DNA of 64,000 bases from Bolinopsis microptera (GCF_026151205.1 NC_087082.1:16895401-16959400); one strand, 5' to 3'; numbered from the stretch's first letter, positions 1-12,894 are shown. A program made the numbers and translations. The notes: a model not told the origin generated them from the sequence alone.

Positions 1-1
1 A

Positions 2-353
2 GCCGAGCACAGCAACAGCAATACATCCTGTCCCACCGAGCCAACCTTCCTCTTACAAAATACAACCCAGAAAACAACCGCACTTGACCCCCACAGTCGT
101 AAAGGTCGTGATAACTACAGTAGGAGCGGTGAGGGAGGCTGGAACTACAGGAAGGGAGAGTCAAGGAGGGGAGACAGTACCGGGAATGATAGACTCGGAC
201 CGCAGGAGGGATGAGAACCCTATTCAGACCGACCCAGGAGACCATGCGCTTACTTTAACACAAACAAACAGGGCTGCAGAGTAAGAGGGCAACACTTGCC
301 AGTTTATACACTGACGACTGGGTTACACGGCTCACTCACGGGACAGTATTAAA
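2..353 (+). pseudogene. Transposon ORF1/gag-like fragment with CCCH-like finger
   Basis: Open frame running in from the left edge with one internal TGA at 212-214 and ending at TAA near 351. The first two thirds are rich in Arg, Gly, Ser and Asn, like the basic RNA-binding stretch of retroelement ORF1 or gag proteins. After the stop the same frame has PCAYFNTNKQGCRVRGQH, which resembles the start of a C-x8/9-C-x5-C-x3-H zinc finger found in some invertebrate LINE proteins, though the third Cys is missing. The shifted-frame peptide beginning at 84 looks like a shadow. The beginning lies outside the window. The family call is inference; a fortuitous low-complexity frame is the alternative. Confidence 0.35.
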
Positions 354-2638
354 GACAGTGGATGAGAGGACAGTAGGGACGGCGGTGACAGAGGGGTCCA
401 CATCAGTAGGGGACACAGAAGAATAGGACAAAGTAAGACCTCTGATAAAGACAGCTGAGATCGCTGGAGAATAAATCTCCTTCAGCAGGCCAACGTCGTG
501 ACGAAGTGTTTAGAGCACTATAATCAATCATACTTGATCCAATACACTTGTTGGACTTGCTAAATGTGAGAGAGCAGAGAATAAAGAACGGATTGAATTC
601 AGTCGAGCAATCTTTATGTATTTTCACACGAACAGATTATAGAGCATATTAGCAGATCAAATTGGCTGGGCGTGTTTTTGTTGCATGACGGTATTCCAGT
701 AAAACGTATTTCCAGTTTGCTTTCATATAACTGTTTTATATGTTAAAGAGTGGAAGCTTTTACTTTTTCACCCGAATTCCAATTTTGATAATGTTTGATG
801 ATCTTTGTCAGAGAATCATAAATAATTTATGGTATATAAAGGATTTGACTTTTAATAAAATTTAAATTGTTTCCGTGTTTCTGCATCTGGAGCGGCTGCT
901 CGATTTAAAAATAAACATATACATTGGGGATCCTGAAACTGTAAGGAACTTACAACGCCTCACCATCGATACATTTGGAGATGTGCCAACTGTGACCACG
1001 ACTGAGCTTATTCTTGAACTTTGACGTAATTTAAGAAGTGTCAGCTCCCACATAACATTTTATTCTTATTCAGTTCATTCTCATATGACACCTTGACCAG
1101 TTTTTGCGTGCTTTGTTCGATTTTTTAGAAGTTGTCACATTTGAAGCACGCACTCTAATCTTAATCCATGATCGCCTTGTTCATCAATGCCATCGATACT
1201 GTCAGGTTATTATAAATGATAAATCAATGTTTAGTTAGTACTTTCAATACAAAATTATTAATATGAGTCGGATGATAAATAGTTTATGCACTGAATTCAG
1301 GAGTATTGATATATCGCATATGCTTGGCTGCAGACTGATTCGGTTGATCTCATTAATCCACAACAAACAATCTATAGTTTGGAGCCCTCATCATATGAAG
1401 GATCATTGCAAGTGAAATATGGCTAGAAACACCGTTTTTTGGTTGACGTGGTATTTAATAAGCCATACTTGTGCCGACATCTCGCTTACATTTTTTTTAA
1501 ATCAAGACACTTATTTTACTTCGGAGTATTCCAACAGCCACATTGTTACACAAAGTTTTTGGGGGCCCCCCAAAAACCCAAAGGCCCCCCCCAAAAAATT
1601 ACAGGAAGCCGAAGGATTGTTTAAAGCCAGGTGACGGTTAGGTAGTTTTGTACCTACTTTATTCGCCCGAGACTTTGCTGAAATGGGCAGTTCCTCATTA
1701 AACCTCACACCTATTTCTAGAGTATATCGGCTGAGTTGACGGCTGAAGCCTAATAGAATAAATTTCATGCATAAAATGATGAATTAATCAAGGGTTATTC
1801 ATTTTCTCCTATGAAAAAATTCTCATTTTAGACATCTTAGAAATTTTAAAAATGTAAAAGCCCTACTTTTTTCTACAAAAATTTTGGACAGTTACAGACG
1901 AAATAAACAAACTCTTTATTCTCTTATATGTTTTGAAACAAATCCCTCTCCCGGACGAAATAAGTTTAAACAATTTTCATCTAGGAATCTAAAATCTAAA
2001 TATCATTTCGAACACCAAATAGACAATTTTTTGCCTTTTAGTTTTATCGTATTTAGACCTTCAAAAATTTTTCAGCTCGACACGAGGGTCCCCTTTTTTG
2101 GTATTTTTAAAAGTTTTTCGAAGTCCGCACCTAACCCTCGATGACGATTTACCATCTTGAAACGAGGCTTCCCTCTGTTGTCTGTAATGCGATCTCGGCG
2201 GCGGCCTCTCCTATTATATGAAACACTTACCTGGGGACTCAGGCCTCTTATGTCATAAAACATAGAGATTCGGCGGAAATGACAGGCCTTAGCGCGGCCA
2301 GTAAATGTTAACACTAACTCCAGCTCGGAGCGTGAAGCGTGGATAGGAGTCTGTCTTTATTTAAAGGTAGTCTTTATATTAGAGGTTCGTCTCGAGTAAG
2401 TAACAAGTAATTCAATTTTAACGGATGATATAGATACTCGTAAAAATATTGGTTCCAACTCTGCTCGCTTCCTGGTAGGTTGGCTAAACCTACAATTCAA
2501 ATTAAAAAAAACGTTTTCCTGGAAATCCTTTTCTCCATTACATTATGTGCAGAAAATAATTTGTCGGACCTAGTCTTAGCTCTGAGAATTTGCTGGAACA
2601 CCACTGACACTTCTATTAATTTGACATTGTTAATGGTT
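354..2638. other. Intergenic, no gene recognised
   Basis: Only short frames without protein-like composition. At 1555-1602 there is a near-palindromic run of G, C and A tracts (GGGGGCCCCCC followed by CCCCCCCC), which explains the Pro/Gly-rich frames read there on both strands. Nothing else is supported. Confidence 0.6.
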
Positions 2639-2722
2639 GGCCCGGCGCGCTACTTCGTTAGCACTGCCGTCGGGCCAATTCGAGAAGAAAGCGGCGCGCG
2701 CTACTTCGAAGAAATTTAGTAC
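2639..2722 (+). repeat. GGCGCGCGCTACTTCG dispersed repeat, copy 1
   Basis: About 85 bases containing two CGCGCTACTTCG cores some 50 bases apart. A diverged copy in the same orientation is at 5352-5437 with the same two cores and a shared tail (GAAATTTAG). Much more GC-rich than its surroundings. Confidence 0.6.
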
Positions 2723-3849
2723 GAGAAATTCCGTCAACTATTAAATAGATCGGCGAGATGCACACTGGGCTCGCCGAGCTGCGAAGAATTGACATCGTCA
2801 ATTAACTTGTGTCGACATTTATCTTCCGGAGACTTTTGAAAGTCCGAAGCCCACAAACTAAAATAAATCATATAAAGCAAAAAGTAATACTTATGCAAGC
2901 GCGCAGATTGGGGAGTGTAATTTAGATTTTTATTTGTGGAGAAGACAAAATGCAATTATATTACTGGGGCGCGCTCAGCCTGTCATTCCGCCCAAATCTT
3001 TATTGTTAATGAAATAATAGCTGGGGACCTCCAGGGCAGCCAAAATACAGTTAATACAATAAATAAGTTGTTGATAAATCATTGTTATTGCAGCCACTTT
3101 GTGGCGCTAACGACGCGATTCCATCGCAAATCGATAATAAGGAATTTTAAATTTGATTTGGGTGTCATGGTTTTACATTTTGCACAACATTGCCATAATG
3201 GCATCCCCATTTCTCCAACGTTATTATCTACCTCAGAGGATCTAACAGTATTTTGAATACGACAGCAAGTCTAGACGTCTGTAAGGAAAGAACCGAGGTT
3301 ACAAACGGAGAGTGTCCGAAATTATCCATCCAGCGTGTCGACAATGAATATGGTAAAGTGGTAGGAAAGGGTAAGGAAGTAAAAATGTATGATGTAGGTT
3401 TTATTACTATATTATATAATAGCTGTATATTATAATTATTTTAAATAACTACGAATACAGAAAACGTGCCACACAAATTAGTCACATTCACAAGATATAG
3501 TGTTATTAACATTAAATATAAGCTAAGCAGGTTTGACTAGGTTGTTGTCCCTTGTTAGTGGAATTCGGAGAAATTTAGTGTTTGGTGTTTAGACAAGCAA
3601 CATCCGTCAAATAAAACTAGGTTGGCGCAGAATTTGTTGACCTACGTTGCATGCCACTTTTCGTTGCATGCCACTTTTCGCGCCGAAGAATTTGTTGTTT
3701 CCGAATTTCACAATTTGGTACCAAATTTTGCCTCCAATGTTTATAAGGTGATGCATTATACAAAGACCAAATTCCTCGTGGCAGTGATTGGTGATGCATG
3801 ATTGGGCTCGAGCTGTACGTGCAACGTTGAACGTGCCACGTTGTGATTA
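2723..3849. other. Intergenic, no gene recognised
   Basis: Several frames of 60-106 codons exist but none shows a known motif or a splice context. A short direct repeat, CGTTGCATGCCACTTTTCG, occurs twice in tandem at about 3646-3680. Confidence 0.5.
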
Positions 3850-4097
3850 CTCAGTGTGCCTCTTACTCAGTGGCCTTACTCAGTGTGCCTTTACTCAGTG
3901 TGCCCTCTTACTCAGTGTGCCTCTACTCAGTGTGACTCTAACTCAGTGTGCTCTACTCAGGTGTGCCTCTACTCAGTGTGCCTCTACTCAGAGTGCCTCT
4001 ATACTCAGAGTGTGCCTTTACGCTGTGTGCCTCAACTCAGTGTGCCTTTTACTCAGTGTTGCTTACTCGTGGGCCTCTATACTTCAGTGTGCCTTCC
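3850..4097 (+). repeat. CTCAGTGTG minisatellite, array 1
   Basis: About fifteen imperfect units around CTCAGTGTGCCTCTA (13-17 bases each) in tandem. Because the unit lengths vary, the Cys/Leu/Ser-rich peptides readable in two frames are repeat artefacts. The array abuts copy 1 of the duplicated block that follows. Confidence 0.85.
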
Positions 4098-4445
4098 AGC
4101 AAACCCTACCCATAGGGGTATATCTCCAAAAGAAATAAATAGACCTTCCGGTTTTCAACAAAAAATTCCGTCTCAGTGAACTTTACTGATGGCTCCCCAG
4201 GAGCCAAAATTGGGGACAACGTAGATTCTGAATTAAACCGAAACGAAAAGTGTGAATCCGAATTTGGGCTAAATAAATGATCACAGCTTTTAAACTTTGC
4301 AAAGACAAATGTCGTTGTCATGACTACTAGGTCAATGCAGCGTGTGCGAAAGGTAAACTTACGTGACGCGCGACGCCATACGTGCTGTGAAAATCTTCAC
4401 CTCTCAGGCAAGGCCAGCAGGCGGTAAGGTTATCTGGGTAGGCAA
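4098..4445 (+). repeat. Tandem duplicated block, copy 1
   Basis: About 350 bases matched in order by 4806-5152 with many small indels. Shared landmarks are CCAGCAAACC, TATCTC(T)CCAAAAG, ACCTTCCGGTTT, GGGCTAAATAA, GTGACGCGCGAC and CCAGCAGGCGGTAAGGTT. The two copies are separated by about 360 bases and have a CTCAGTGTG array on each outer side, so the ancestral unit was probably block plus minisatellite. Confidence 0.8.
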
Positions 4446-4523
4446 GAGAGCTGTGCACTGAGAGATTCATATAAGTTCAGCTGCAAAAGAAAGCAGAAGG
4501 AAGGGGGCGGAGAATGGCAAAGA

Positions 4524-4546
4524 GGGGGGGGGGGGGGGGGGGGGGG
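4524..4546 (+). repeat. Poly-G run (23 bases)
   Basis: Uninterrupted G homopolymer between the two block copies. Runs like this recur through the window at 12267, 12863, 25959, 54447 (C), 59696 and 61655 (C). Exact lengths are prone to sequencing error. Confidence 0.9.
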
Positions 4547-4805
4547 TTGCAGGGAGGTAGGGGATGTTTTGCGATCTAAGGACTTATATTTCGGCGGAAT
4601 ATGTAATGAGTTTTCTAAAAGTCGATTTGAGGGCGAAGACTGCGTTTTTATCTACCTCCAAGGGGGGCCCTTTCTTGTTGGCGTACTTATCTACTTTCTT
4701 TTGATATTTTAAAATTGAGATTTGACTTGATTGGTGGCGGAGTTATGGTTCGTCAAAGTAGTGAACGTTTTAAAATGAAAGTGCAAAATCTTTGAACCGC
4801 GCGTA

Positions 4806-5152
4806 GGTTATAGGCCCAGCAAACCATCCATCTTGGGAGGTATCTCTCCAAAAGTAAAAATAAATAGAACCTTCCGGTTTGAACAAAATTTCGTCTCGTG
4901 ATTTACAGTTGGCTCCCAGGAGAAATTGGGACACGTCGATTTTGTAAATTAAACGAAAGTTTGATTTTGGGCTAAATAATGATCTCACAGCTTTTAAAAC
5001 TTTGCCAAGAACTGTCGTTGTTCGTGACTACTTAGGCTCAATTGCGCGATGCGAAAGGTTAAACTTGACGTGACGCGCGACAACCAATACGTGCTGTTGA
5101 AAATCTATCATCTAGCAAGCCCAGCAGGCGGTAAGGTTTTCTGGGTTTATCA
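4806..5152 (+). repeat. Tandem duplicated block, copy 2
   Basis: Diverged second copy of 4098-4445 in the same orientation, passing directly into a second CTCAGTGTG array. Scattered single-base gaps relative to copy 1 show it does not encode a conserved protein. Confidence 0.8.
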
Positions 5153-5305
5153 GTGTGCTCTACTCGTGTGCCTTTACTCAGTGTGCTTACTCAGTGTGCC
5201 TTTCTCAGTGAGCTATACTCAGTGTGCCGCTACTCAGTGTGCCTTTACTCAGGTTTGCCTTTATCCGTGGTTCCTTTACTTCAGTTGCCTCTACTCAGCA
5301 TTGCG
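5153..5305 (+). repeat. CTCAGTGTG minisatellite, array 2
   Basis: Eight to ten degenerate units of the same CTCAGTGTGCCTTTA type as array 1, more decayed at the right end. Confidence 0.8.
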
Positions 5306-5351
5306 CATTACCATTTCCCGGCCAACCTGGCGCCCTTGGCATGTTTAATGA

Positions 5352-5437
5352 TCTGGCCCAGCGCACGCGCTACTTCGTCAGCACTTGCATTTCGAGAGAA
5401 GAAACGCGGCGCGCGCTACTTCGGCACGAAATTTAGA
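5352..5437 (+). repeat. GGCGCGCGCTACTTCG dispersed repeat, copy 2
   Basis: Matches 2639-2722, with two CGCGCTACTTCG cores and a common ACGAAATTTAG end. Confidence 0.6.
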
Positions 5438-7703
5438 CGATTAACATCCGTCAAGAGGACCCCTTACTGGGCGGCCGATCAGCTGATATACCGCGAATCT
5501 TTCTGGAATAATAGCCCCCACCCCCTGGAGTCCCCATACCAGGTTTTAAGGTTGATCCCTCATACAATGTAGCGCGACGCACTACCACCTTACTTAGTCG
5601 AGCCGCGCATCAAATATTGTTACCTGCATGGGGACCCCGGCATTATGTTCATAAACAAATAGAGCTGATTCGCGCGGACTGACAGTGAGCGCGCAGTACC
5701 AAACACAAAACATGCTTTACGCAGCCACACTTCTCGCACCTTTGTAAGTCGGGCAAAATGCACTGCACACTTGCACGGGCCACTGCCACTTTTGAAAAAT
5801 GTTTTCTTTTGGAAAGTGTGTATTTTCAATTTTATTCCATGTATCAAATCATATTGTTTTGTGTACATGTATACGTACCTCTTTCACATACAACAGTCTG
5901 GTCACGTGACCAAAAACATTTTTGTTGCCCAGAACTGTCTTGACATACGTGCATGCACTTTTCGCGGCGCACGCGCGCGCGCCGCATAGCCGGGGAAACG
6001 GAACATGTATCAAGATTGACCAGGAGAATTAAATTACTTTATACCCGCAGGGCGTTTTCATAAGATTTTTTTCAAAATTGGAGCAAAGCGATTTAGTGGG
6101 AGATATATATGTCCACAAAGAGGCTAAACTTAAAATCTTCTGTCCAGGTAGCAGGAGAGATTTGCACTATCGGGTCAAAATAGGAGCGTTTGGTAAAAAC
6201 TTTGCTCTTATCTCGGAAAAACAAAAACATACGTTTCCTCCTTCAAAGGCAGAGACTAACTGCACTGGATGGTGTTCATTGCTGGGCGCGCCGCCCTAGA
6301 GGTGTCTCTATTTGAAAGCTGCTGCACACTCCTAAGTTATCTGCAATAGTAAGCATGTCTTCCGTTTTGACATTGGCACGGATTTCCAGACAACAGATAA
6401 ATACATTTAATCATTACTAATTTTATTATCAGTAACTCCTTAGTTGACAACATTGCTATTACTAAGGGTTCATATTATGGTGCACTAATAATGACAGCTC
6501 GACTGTTGTTTACTGATAATTTAATGACACCCTCAGTATCCGACTCTAGAAATCTGATGACATTTAGAAGTTTGCGTATTTACCGGTTTCGGACTGACAG
6601 GACGACATACCTCTGGAACCAACTCAGACGTATGGATGTTGTTTGACATGTTGTACCGCCAGGTAGCACAACATTTTTCTATATTTAGTTTTATCTTTTA
6701 TATATTTAGACTTTTACATGTCACAACTCTGCCCATCTATTTTCATGAACTTATTTTACGACGCTGAACCACAATTATAATAGTCTACTGGTGGCGCTCA
6801 GCTGTCATTCCACTGAAATTCGACACTCTATGCGGTATGTTTCGTCAGTTTCTGACCATGATAGCCTGGGTCCCCAGATAATATAGTCCTCTTTTTATCT
6901 TGTATTACAAGTTACAACCTTGTGAAGCTGTCACCCACAATCCCCAACTGTCGAAAATTGGTCAGTTAGCAAACTAATATCATAGTGTACTAGCTTATTG
7001 ACTCGCAGCTACTAAGGAACTCCCACCGTGTCAGGTTGTGGAGCGACTGGGTGATCAGATCACGTGTTATAGGGTGGTGCTGTACACTAAACACTCTGAG
7101 GGGGAGAGTTCTCTCTGGCTCACTTCTATCAGTATCTGCGCTAACACTGCGGCGGCGAGGACCACTTTTCTAAACGCTTCTCCTCGTCAACTCTTATCAG
7201 AGTAATTCTCCACAATCAAAACACTCTTTGTTTAAATTCATCCCCATTTGTTCTTATCAAATTAGATCTTTTTCTATAAATTTATTTGATTTTTGATTCA
7301 CGTGCTCCATATGCATCAATTGCAACTCGAATCTGTTATCAATACGTTAAACTATCTTCTCAGTACACCCCGAACGAAATAAAGAAAGACGTTCAGCGGA
7401 AGAGTAGGACGGATGATGATCGTTGTACAATCTATCAGATTAATGTTTTGCTGCCAAATCAATAGGTAGGTTTCTGGACCCTAACCTGGAAATCAAATTA
7501 CACTAGGATCTTAACATACCAGACAATGTAAAGTTGTAACTCGATGTTTGCAAGTTGTCGTTTCACTAACAAGTTTCAAGAAACATAATACCTGATAGTG
7601 ATGTTAGCAGGTAGGACACAGCGACCACGGTGTTCACACCTAGCACCGCAGTCAGACAGTGTAGTGTTCACTCAAGCAGACTGATTTTACTACGGTAATT
7701 CTG
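5438..7703. other. Intergenic, no gene recognised
   Basis: Short frames only. A GC-rich patch at 5959-5990 contains a CGCGCACGCGCGCGCGCC run. No RNA gene or known protein motif was seen. Confidence 0.5.
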
Positions 7704-8658
7704 ATGTCAAGGAAAGGACGTTCTTCTGAACAGTTCGAGGTAAGGCTCCATGGATACTGATTGGCTAAACTCTTCAAGTTCTACTCTTCTAATTTTTAGT
7801 TGAATAAACATGTTAAATGCATGATCTGTAGTGATGATCGAAACAACTATAATATGTTAATATAGTAAACTATAGTAACTATAGTTGCTATAGTAAATAT
7901 AGTAACTACAGTTGCTATAGTAACTATAGTAACTATAGTAACTACAGTTGCTATAGTAACTATATTGGTAACCCCCCTCAGCTTGAGGAATCTAGTCCAC
8001 TCCTAGTTGGAGAGCAGTGATACTTATGATACGGTTGTCTGCCTCGGAAGAAGCAAGAGGTTCCTTGCAATTTCTGTTTGCCGAGGCTTACTATCCCAAG
8101 TTTCACCTCAAGCAATTGAGGATACCTATTTCTCTTACGGAGGTAAAATCAACTTACAGCTGCTTGTGTGTTAAATCAAATATATTCTACGAGTATAACT
8201 TCGCACCAGACAGAAAATTTCTCTAAACTTAATTGTGTTCTAGATTAATTCAGATTCTTGTGACCACGAGGATTTAAGTATCCCAGACGAGATGTTCCAC
8301 TCTTATCAACTATCTACATTTGACCAAGGTAGACAGTATAGTAATAGAGTTGGGTATGGTGTTTAAATCTGCAGGATCTAGATGGAGATGGTAGGAGCTT
8401 TATCCGCAGGGTGGAGGAGGATTCCTCTCTTGGAAGTAAAAAGGTAAATTCATAAATTACCATTCAATCTACCTGAACATTTCCATTGTATTTGATTTTC
8501 AAGAAGGTTTAAATCATATAAAGTTTGAAATCGTATAAACTGTTTTATTTGGATTGAAGTCCCATAGGAAATACCTATTATTACAGAGCGCTCGGTACTT
8601 TAGATCTGATTCCGGGTCCCAGAGACTCAGCCTCATGTTTTTCAACTGCCAGACTTGA
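7704..8658 (+). CDS. Putative four-exon small gene with an EF-hand-like loop
   Basis: Hypothetical model joining four frames by GT-AG introns that are all phase 0. Exon 1 is 7704-7739 (ATG, MSRKGRSSEQFE, donor GTAAGG). Exon 2 is 7996-8143 or so (ends LTE before GTAAAA). Exon 3 is 8375-8443 (after TCTGCAG, begins DLDGDGRSFIRR, donor GTAAAT). Exon 4 is 8587-8658 (after TTACAG, ends at TGA). The product would be about 107 residues. DLDGDG fits the start of a calcium-binding EF-hand loop, but position 12 is Arg, not the usual Glu, and the helices are not convincing. Intron 1 contains a tandem repeat. Each exon is short enough to occur by chance; the shared phase is the main support. Confidence 0.3.
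7857..7968. repeat. AGTAACTAT tandem repeat
   Basis: About twelve units of TATAGTAAC/TATAGTTGC in tandem. The motif is self-complementary in part (GTTGCTATAGTAAC), so the array can fold back on itself. It is related in sequence to the GGTTACTAT array at 10771-10985 read on the opposite strand. Confidence 0.85.
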
Positions 8659-10515
8659 GATTAATTATGAAGATTCCCTCACTCTGATATGGGATTATAG
8701 TTCACGTCCCGGCTTGATGGCTCATTAAATAGTTTCGAACTGTAAATGAAGAGACTTATGGAATAATAAGGAATCGAGGCGCTGGAAAAAAGTGTTAAAG
8801 ATATTTCATAGATAAATATTACTGTCGTGGGTACGTACTACAAATGAACTATCGGTTGTGTCGGGGTACAGAAGTCTGATTCGCGGTAATGATATGTTTT
8901 TTATAAAAGTTGAGGTAATATAAGTTAATCGTGGTTAATATTGGCATTGGCAAGACGACAAATCAAAATAAATAATATGTTTATTATTTACTTTACGTTT
9001 TTTATTCGTTTGGATATCGCGTGGAATGAAATTATTATTGAAGATAGGCGTTATCAGAATTTTAAACAATGTCATTAACCAAAGAGTGACGATTTTTAAA
9101 ATAAATTTAACTAAAAATAAATATAATAAATTGGTAAAAATCACATGGAATTTATTTATTCCACCACGGTTCGTTAGCTTTCAAATTATACATTATCGAT
9201 AATAATCACGAATCCAAACACCCTAAAATTACGCTTATTTAATTTGGAAACCAAAATAAAAACGGTCACATATAAAACACCAGAACTTCATTTTTGTTTG
9301 ATTTATTTTAAATCATATGAAAAGTAAAATAAATAGATAAAAGAATTATTTTAAATGACAAACTAATCTCTGAAATCCAATAAAGTATTTAAAAAAACAT
9401 ATAAATTAAAAATTGGTCAAATGTTACTCCGTTCAGTTCTCCATTCAATTGCATCTCTTTGATTACAGGTCAGTCATGTGTCGGTTGGTGTCATTAATTA
9501 CTAATTCTAGTTAGATCTTAATTTGGAAATATTTGTCCATGATAGAGAAAAAAGTGTTACTACATGGTACATGGTTAAGTATTTAGCATTTTTCTAATGA
9601 GATGAGTTTGAGCAGACCATGTCTCACAAAATTCTGTCTCAAACATGGGCTTGGAGCAGAAAATGGTTAATTTTGGTGTTGTATTTGGTAATTATTGTGT
9701 TATATTTCAATGTTTACGGTACCTTATCGGACGTTATTTGACCGGACATTAAAATGAAACGCTCCGAGGCATTCATTTATGATTTAATGTATTTAATCCT
9801 TAACTACCTTGTTGTCGGGCCTTTATTGACTGACATTAAATGAACGTAGGGCCTGCAGGTCCAATTAATGCGCGTTCAAATAAAGTAGAAAAGGTATATT
9901 AGGTTATACAGGAAACAAAATAATATATAAACTACGTAAACCCGTTCATGAGGGAAGATTAGGGAAATTTAAAAGTTTTGTTCTCGTTTTTCTTATGAAT
10001 GACTCACTCAAAACGTTTTAAATTTAACAAAAAAGTTACATTAAAGAATTCCATTTCACTTATTTAAACCAGCAAAAGGTATATTCACAGATGTATTGAT
10101 TTGCGTTGGTTGAAAACCCTGTAAGCGGTGGTAAACCTTGTCTGGAGTCCTGCTGTGCTCAGCTGCTTCCTGTTCGCATTGAACAGAGCATGACTCACAA
10201 AGTATCTGCATCTTGATCTCTTCCAGTAAGTATCCACTATGTGGAGGTAGCCGATCAGTTAGGAAACAAGAAGCTAGAGAGCTGTTCTTCTATTTAACAA
10301 TATATGTATTATATATGTATGAATGCCACGAATCAAGTTATCTACCGCTTTGAGAGATATGATTGACGAAAGTAGTTGAAACATACGGGTAAGTGGTTTG
10401 TTTGCTTGACAACGCTTCCGCTTCTGAGTATCCCATTATTCTTCTGGCTAGAAACAGGATTGCTGCAGCCAACATACTTTGAGGTCCGAAACAGTGACCC
10501 TGATACTGGAGTTAC
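8659..10515. other. AT-rich intergenic DNA
   Basis: Very AT-rich, dense in stops on both strands. No motif-bearing frame or RNA gene was recognised. Confidence 0.6.
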
Positions 10516-10568
10516 TTGGTTTACTCTGGTTACTATGGTTACTATGGTTACTATGGTTACTAGGTTAC
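10516..10568 (+). repeat. GGTTACTAT satellite, short array
   Basis: Five units of the 9-base GGTTACTAT repeat. The longer array of the same unit lies 200 bases downstream. Confidence 0.85.
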
Positions 10569-10770
10569 AGTGACTCTGTTACATGGAGTTACTATGGTTA
10601 TTCCAGAATGTGATGGCTTAGTAATAGTGAAAATGTGTAACTGTCTAGTAAAAAAACCTGCCGACAAGGTGGAGAGATATTTGGAAGATGTTGATTGTGT
10701 CTCCATGTTAGTGCCGCTATATGTTGTACCTTCTACAAACAGCATCAAGTGAGGGGCGTTACCATCTGGG

Positions 10771-10985
10771 TGGTTACTATGGTTACTATGGTTACTATGG
10801 TTACTATGATTACTATGATTACTAGGGTTACTATGGTTACTATGATTACTATGATTACTAGGGTTACCATGGTTACTATGGTTACTATGGTTACTATGGT
10901 TACTATGGTTACTATGGTTACTTGGTTACTATGGTTACTATGGTTACTATGGTTACTATGGGTTACCATGGTTACCATGAGATAC
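10771..10985 (+). repeat. GGTTACTAT satellite, long array
   Basis: About 23 units of GGTTACTAT with GATTACTAT and GGTTACTAG variants in a higher-order pattern. Nine bases is a multiple of three, so all frames stay open and give VTM or VTI repeat peptides; these are not taken as genes. Confidence 0.9.
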
Positions 10986-12862
10986 CAGATTACCATGATA
11001 ATTGTTAAAATAGTCATCATTTACACTTTTATCCAATTGGACAAAAAAATGGTTCAGTTACATTTCAAAGTTATACGGGAAGTCTGCGAGAATTCTAGAT
11101 TGACCAATCTGTTAAATTATGTGATAAAAAGTTCAACCAATTTGGTGGGCTCTACTAAATTAAATCGGTACTTTTGAGATTAGCATATCCTTTATCATTA
11201 AAGGGTGGATGGATAGCACTTACTTCATAGATAAGAGCTACCAGTATCTTCTTCTTCGTCGCGATTTAAATGGCAGCAAACTTAGGTCCTGGTTGCTATC
11301 TTACAATATGTTCTATTGGGATCGCTTGTAATTCGTCCAATCGCAGAGGTTTACTCAGTTGAGAATTGATCTGTTATAGAATATCAGTTTCATTCTATAT
11401 TTGATTGGTTAGACAAAGTAAAGTCAAACCTTGGCAGCAATAAACGAGACAGGTTCCAGTGAGGGTTGTTATATCATCCAGAGATTATTCAGAGTCCTGA
11501 GAGCCTGGGTCTAGGTATAAAACAGCGGTGAAGAAGGTGTCTGTCGCTAGTTCCCCAAAGTGAACACACCTCAGTTAACCAATCACACACCCTACCTCAA
11601 CGTGCGATTGTCTTGTAACCTGGGGGACTGGACTTGTTAACCAGTTAACTTCAACCTACTCTCAATAAGCAATTGTACTTATCTGGTACTATATCATTCT
11701 TGTCTATGTTTATTTTTAATTACACAAACAGGTGTTTTATGACGGCCAGAGTCAGAGCCGTGCGCTAACATGTTTCCCCAATCATATAGCAAAGTCAATT
11801 TCTGCTTACTTGTGCCTGGCCATATTACCAGTGCCTGAGCATTTTCCCGAGCCTATACATTCTTCGTCTGCCATAGAGTTTATTCAGATACCCTTATTGA
11901 ATGATTATTCGATGAAGTTTTCAAATCAAATAGATAGTTTCAAGTTTAAACTTTGTACCATAAAATACCTTGCAGCCATAACCATTTGTCTCTAATCGCC
12001 GACTCGTTTTTTAAAAAACAAAAAAAGATTTTCTCTTTACAGTTACTCTCCCACATTACGTCCGGATCATCATTGTCGGCAATAACGGTCTGTTCTGTTC
12101 CCAGTCCATAGCTTCAGTCTCCTCTTTGGCCGTAAACGTGGGCTTTGCTATGCATAATTGTCACGTGGTTTTGCATTGGTCAGTGCGCGGCATTTCTCTC
12201 CACCAAACCTTTCATTCGTGCCGGCGTTTTTTGGTGGGTTGTGCACTGCAAGGGGAGTTATAGTGCGGGGGGGGGGGGGGTGGGGGGGGGCGTTATTGTC
12301 CTGTTATACATCGTCATACTGTTTGCTGTTATATTGTATAACTCATAATTATAACCTCGCCGAAAACTGTTTGTAGCCGGTCAGCCTATTTTTACTTTAA
12401 AGTTTTGATAATACAGTATCTTTTATGTTAAGTTATCTCTTCTCAATAAGGTCGTTGGACAAGGGGCGTCTCATAAAGTAAAGAGCCGGTATCAATATAA
12501 ATTGGCAGAGAAAAACTGTTATGGGCAACCAATAAAAATGTAACACAAACTGTATGGACGGCTAAAACGATCTTTAGATGGTTTTTATAAGATAATAAAG
12601 GTTATCAATATCTTTTCGCGTAATCGCACATTTTCCAGTGTAGGTATGTACGTGGGCTTTGGGCTCTTAAACAGAGATCCTTTAAGTTATATCGCTACCT
12701 ACTTAATCCAGATAAGGACTATGTGCCGTTGTTGCAATATGTAATGTTAGTGAATATCTAGTTAATATCTTGTTAAGCCAAACTCTGAAACTAAATATAA
12801 AGAGTTTATGACAGCCAGACTAAGAGAGTTTCGGAAGTGTAAATATATAAATTATACTTACA

Positions 12863-12894
<32 letters not shown>

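Noticed and set aside
3788-4179. Cys/Leu/Ser-rich ORFs of over 100 codons
   Set aside because: Artefacts of the CTCAGTGTG minisatellite; unit lengths vary and the duplicate array has different frames.
10591-10752. Frame reading CDGLVIVKMCNCLVKKPADK between the two GGTTACTAT arrays
   Set aside because: Composition is fair, but it runs out of the repeat array, has no start or splice support and no known motif.
10745-11177. Long VTM/VTI repeat peptides on both strands
   Set aside because: Produced by a 9-base satellite that keeps all frames open.
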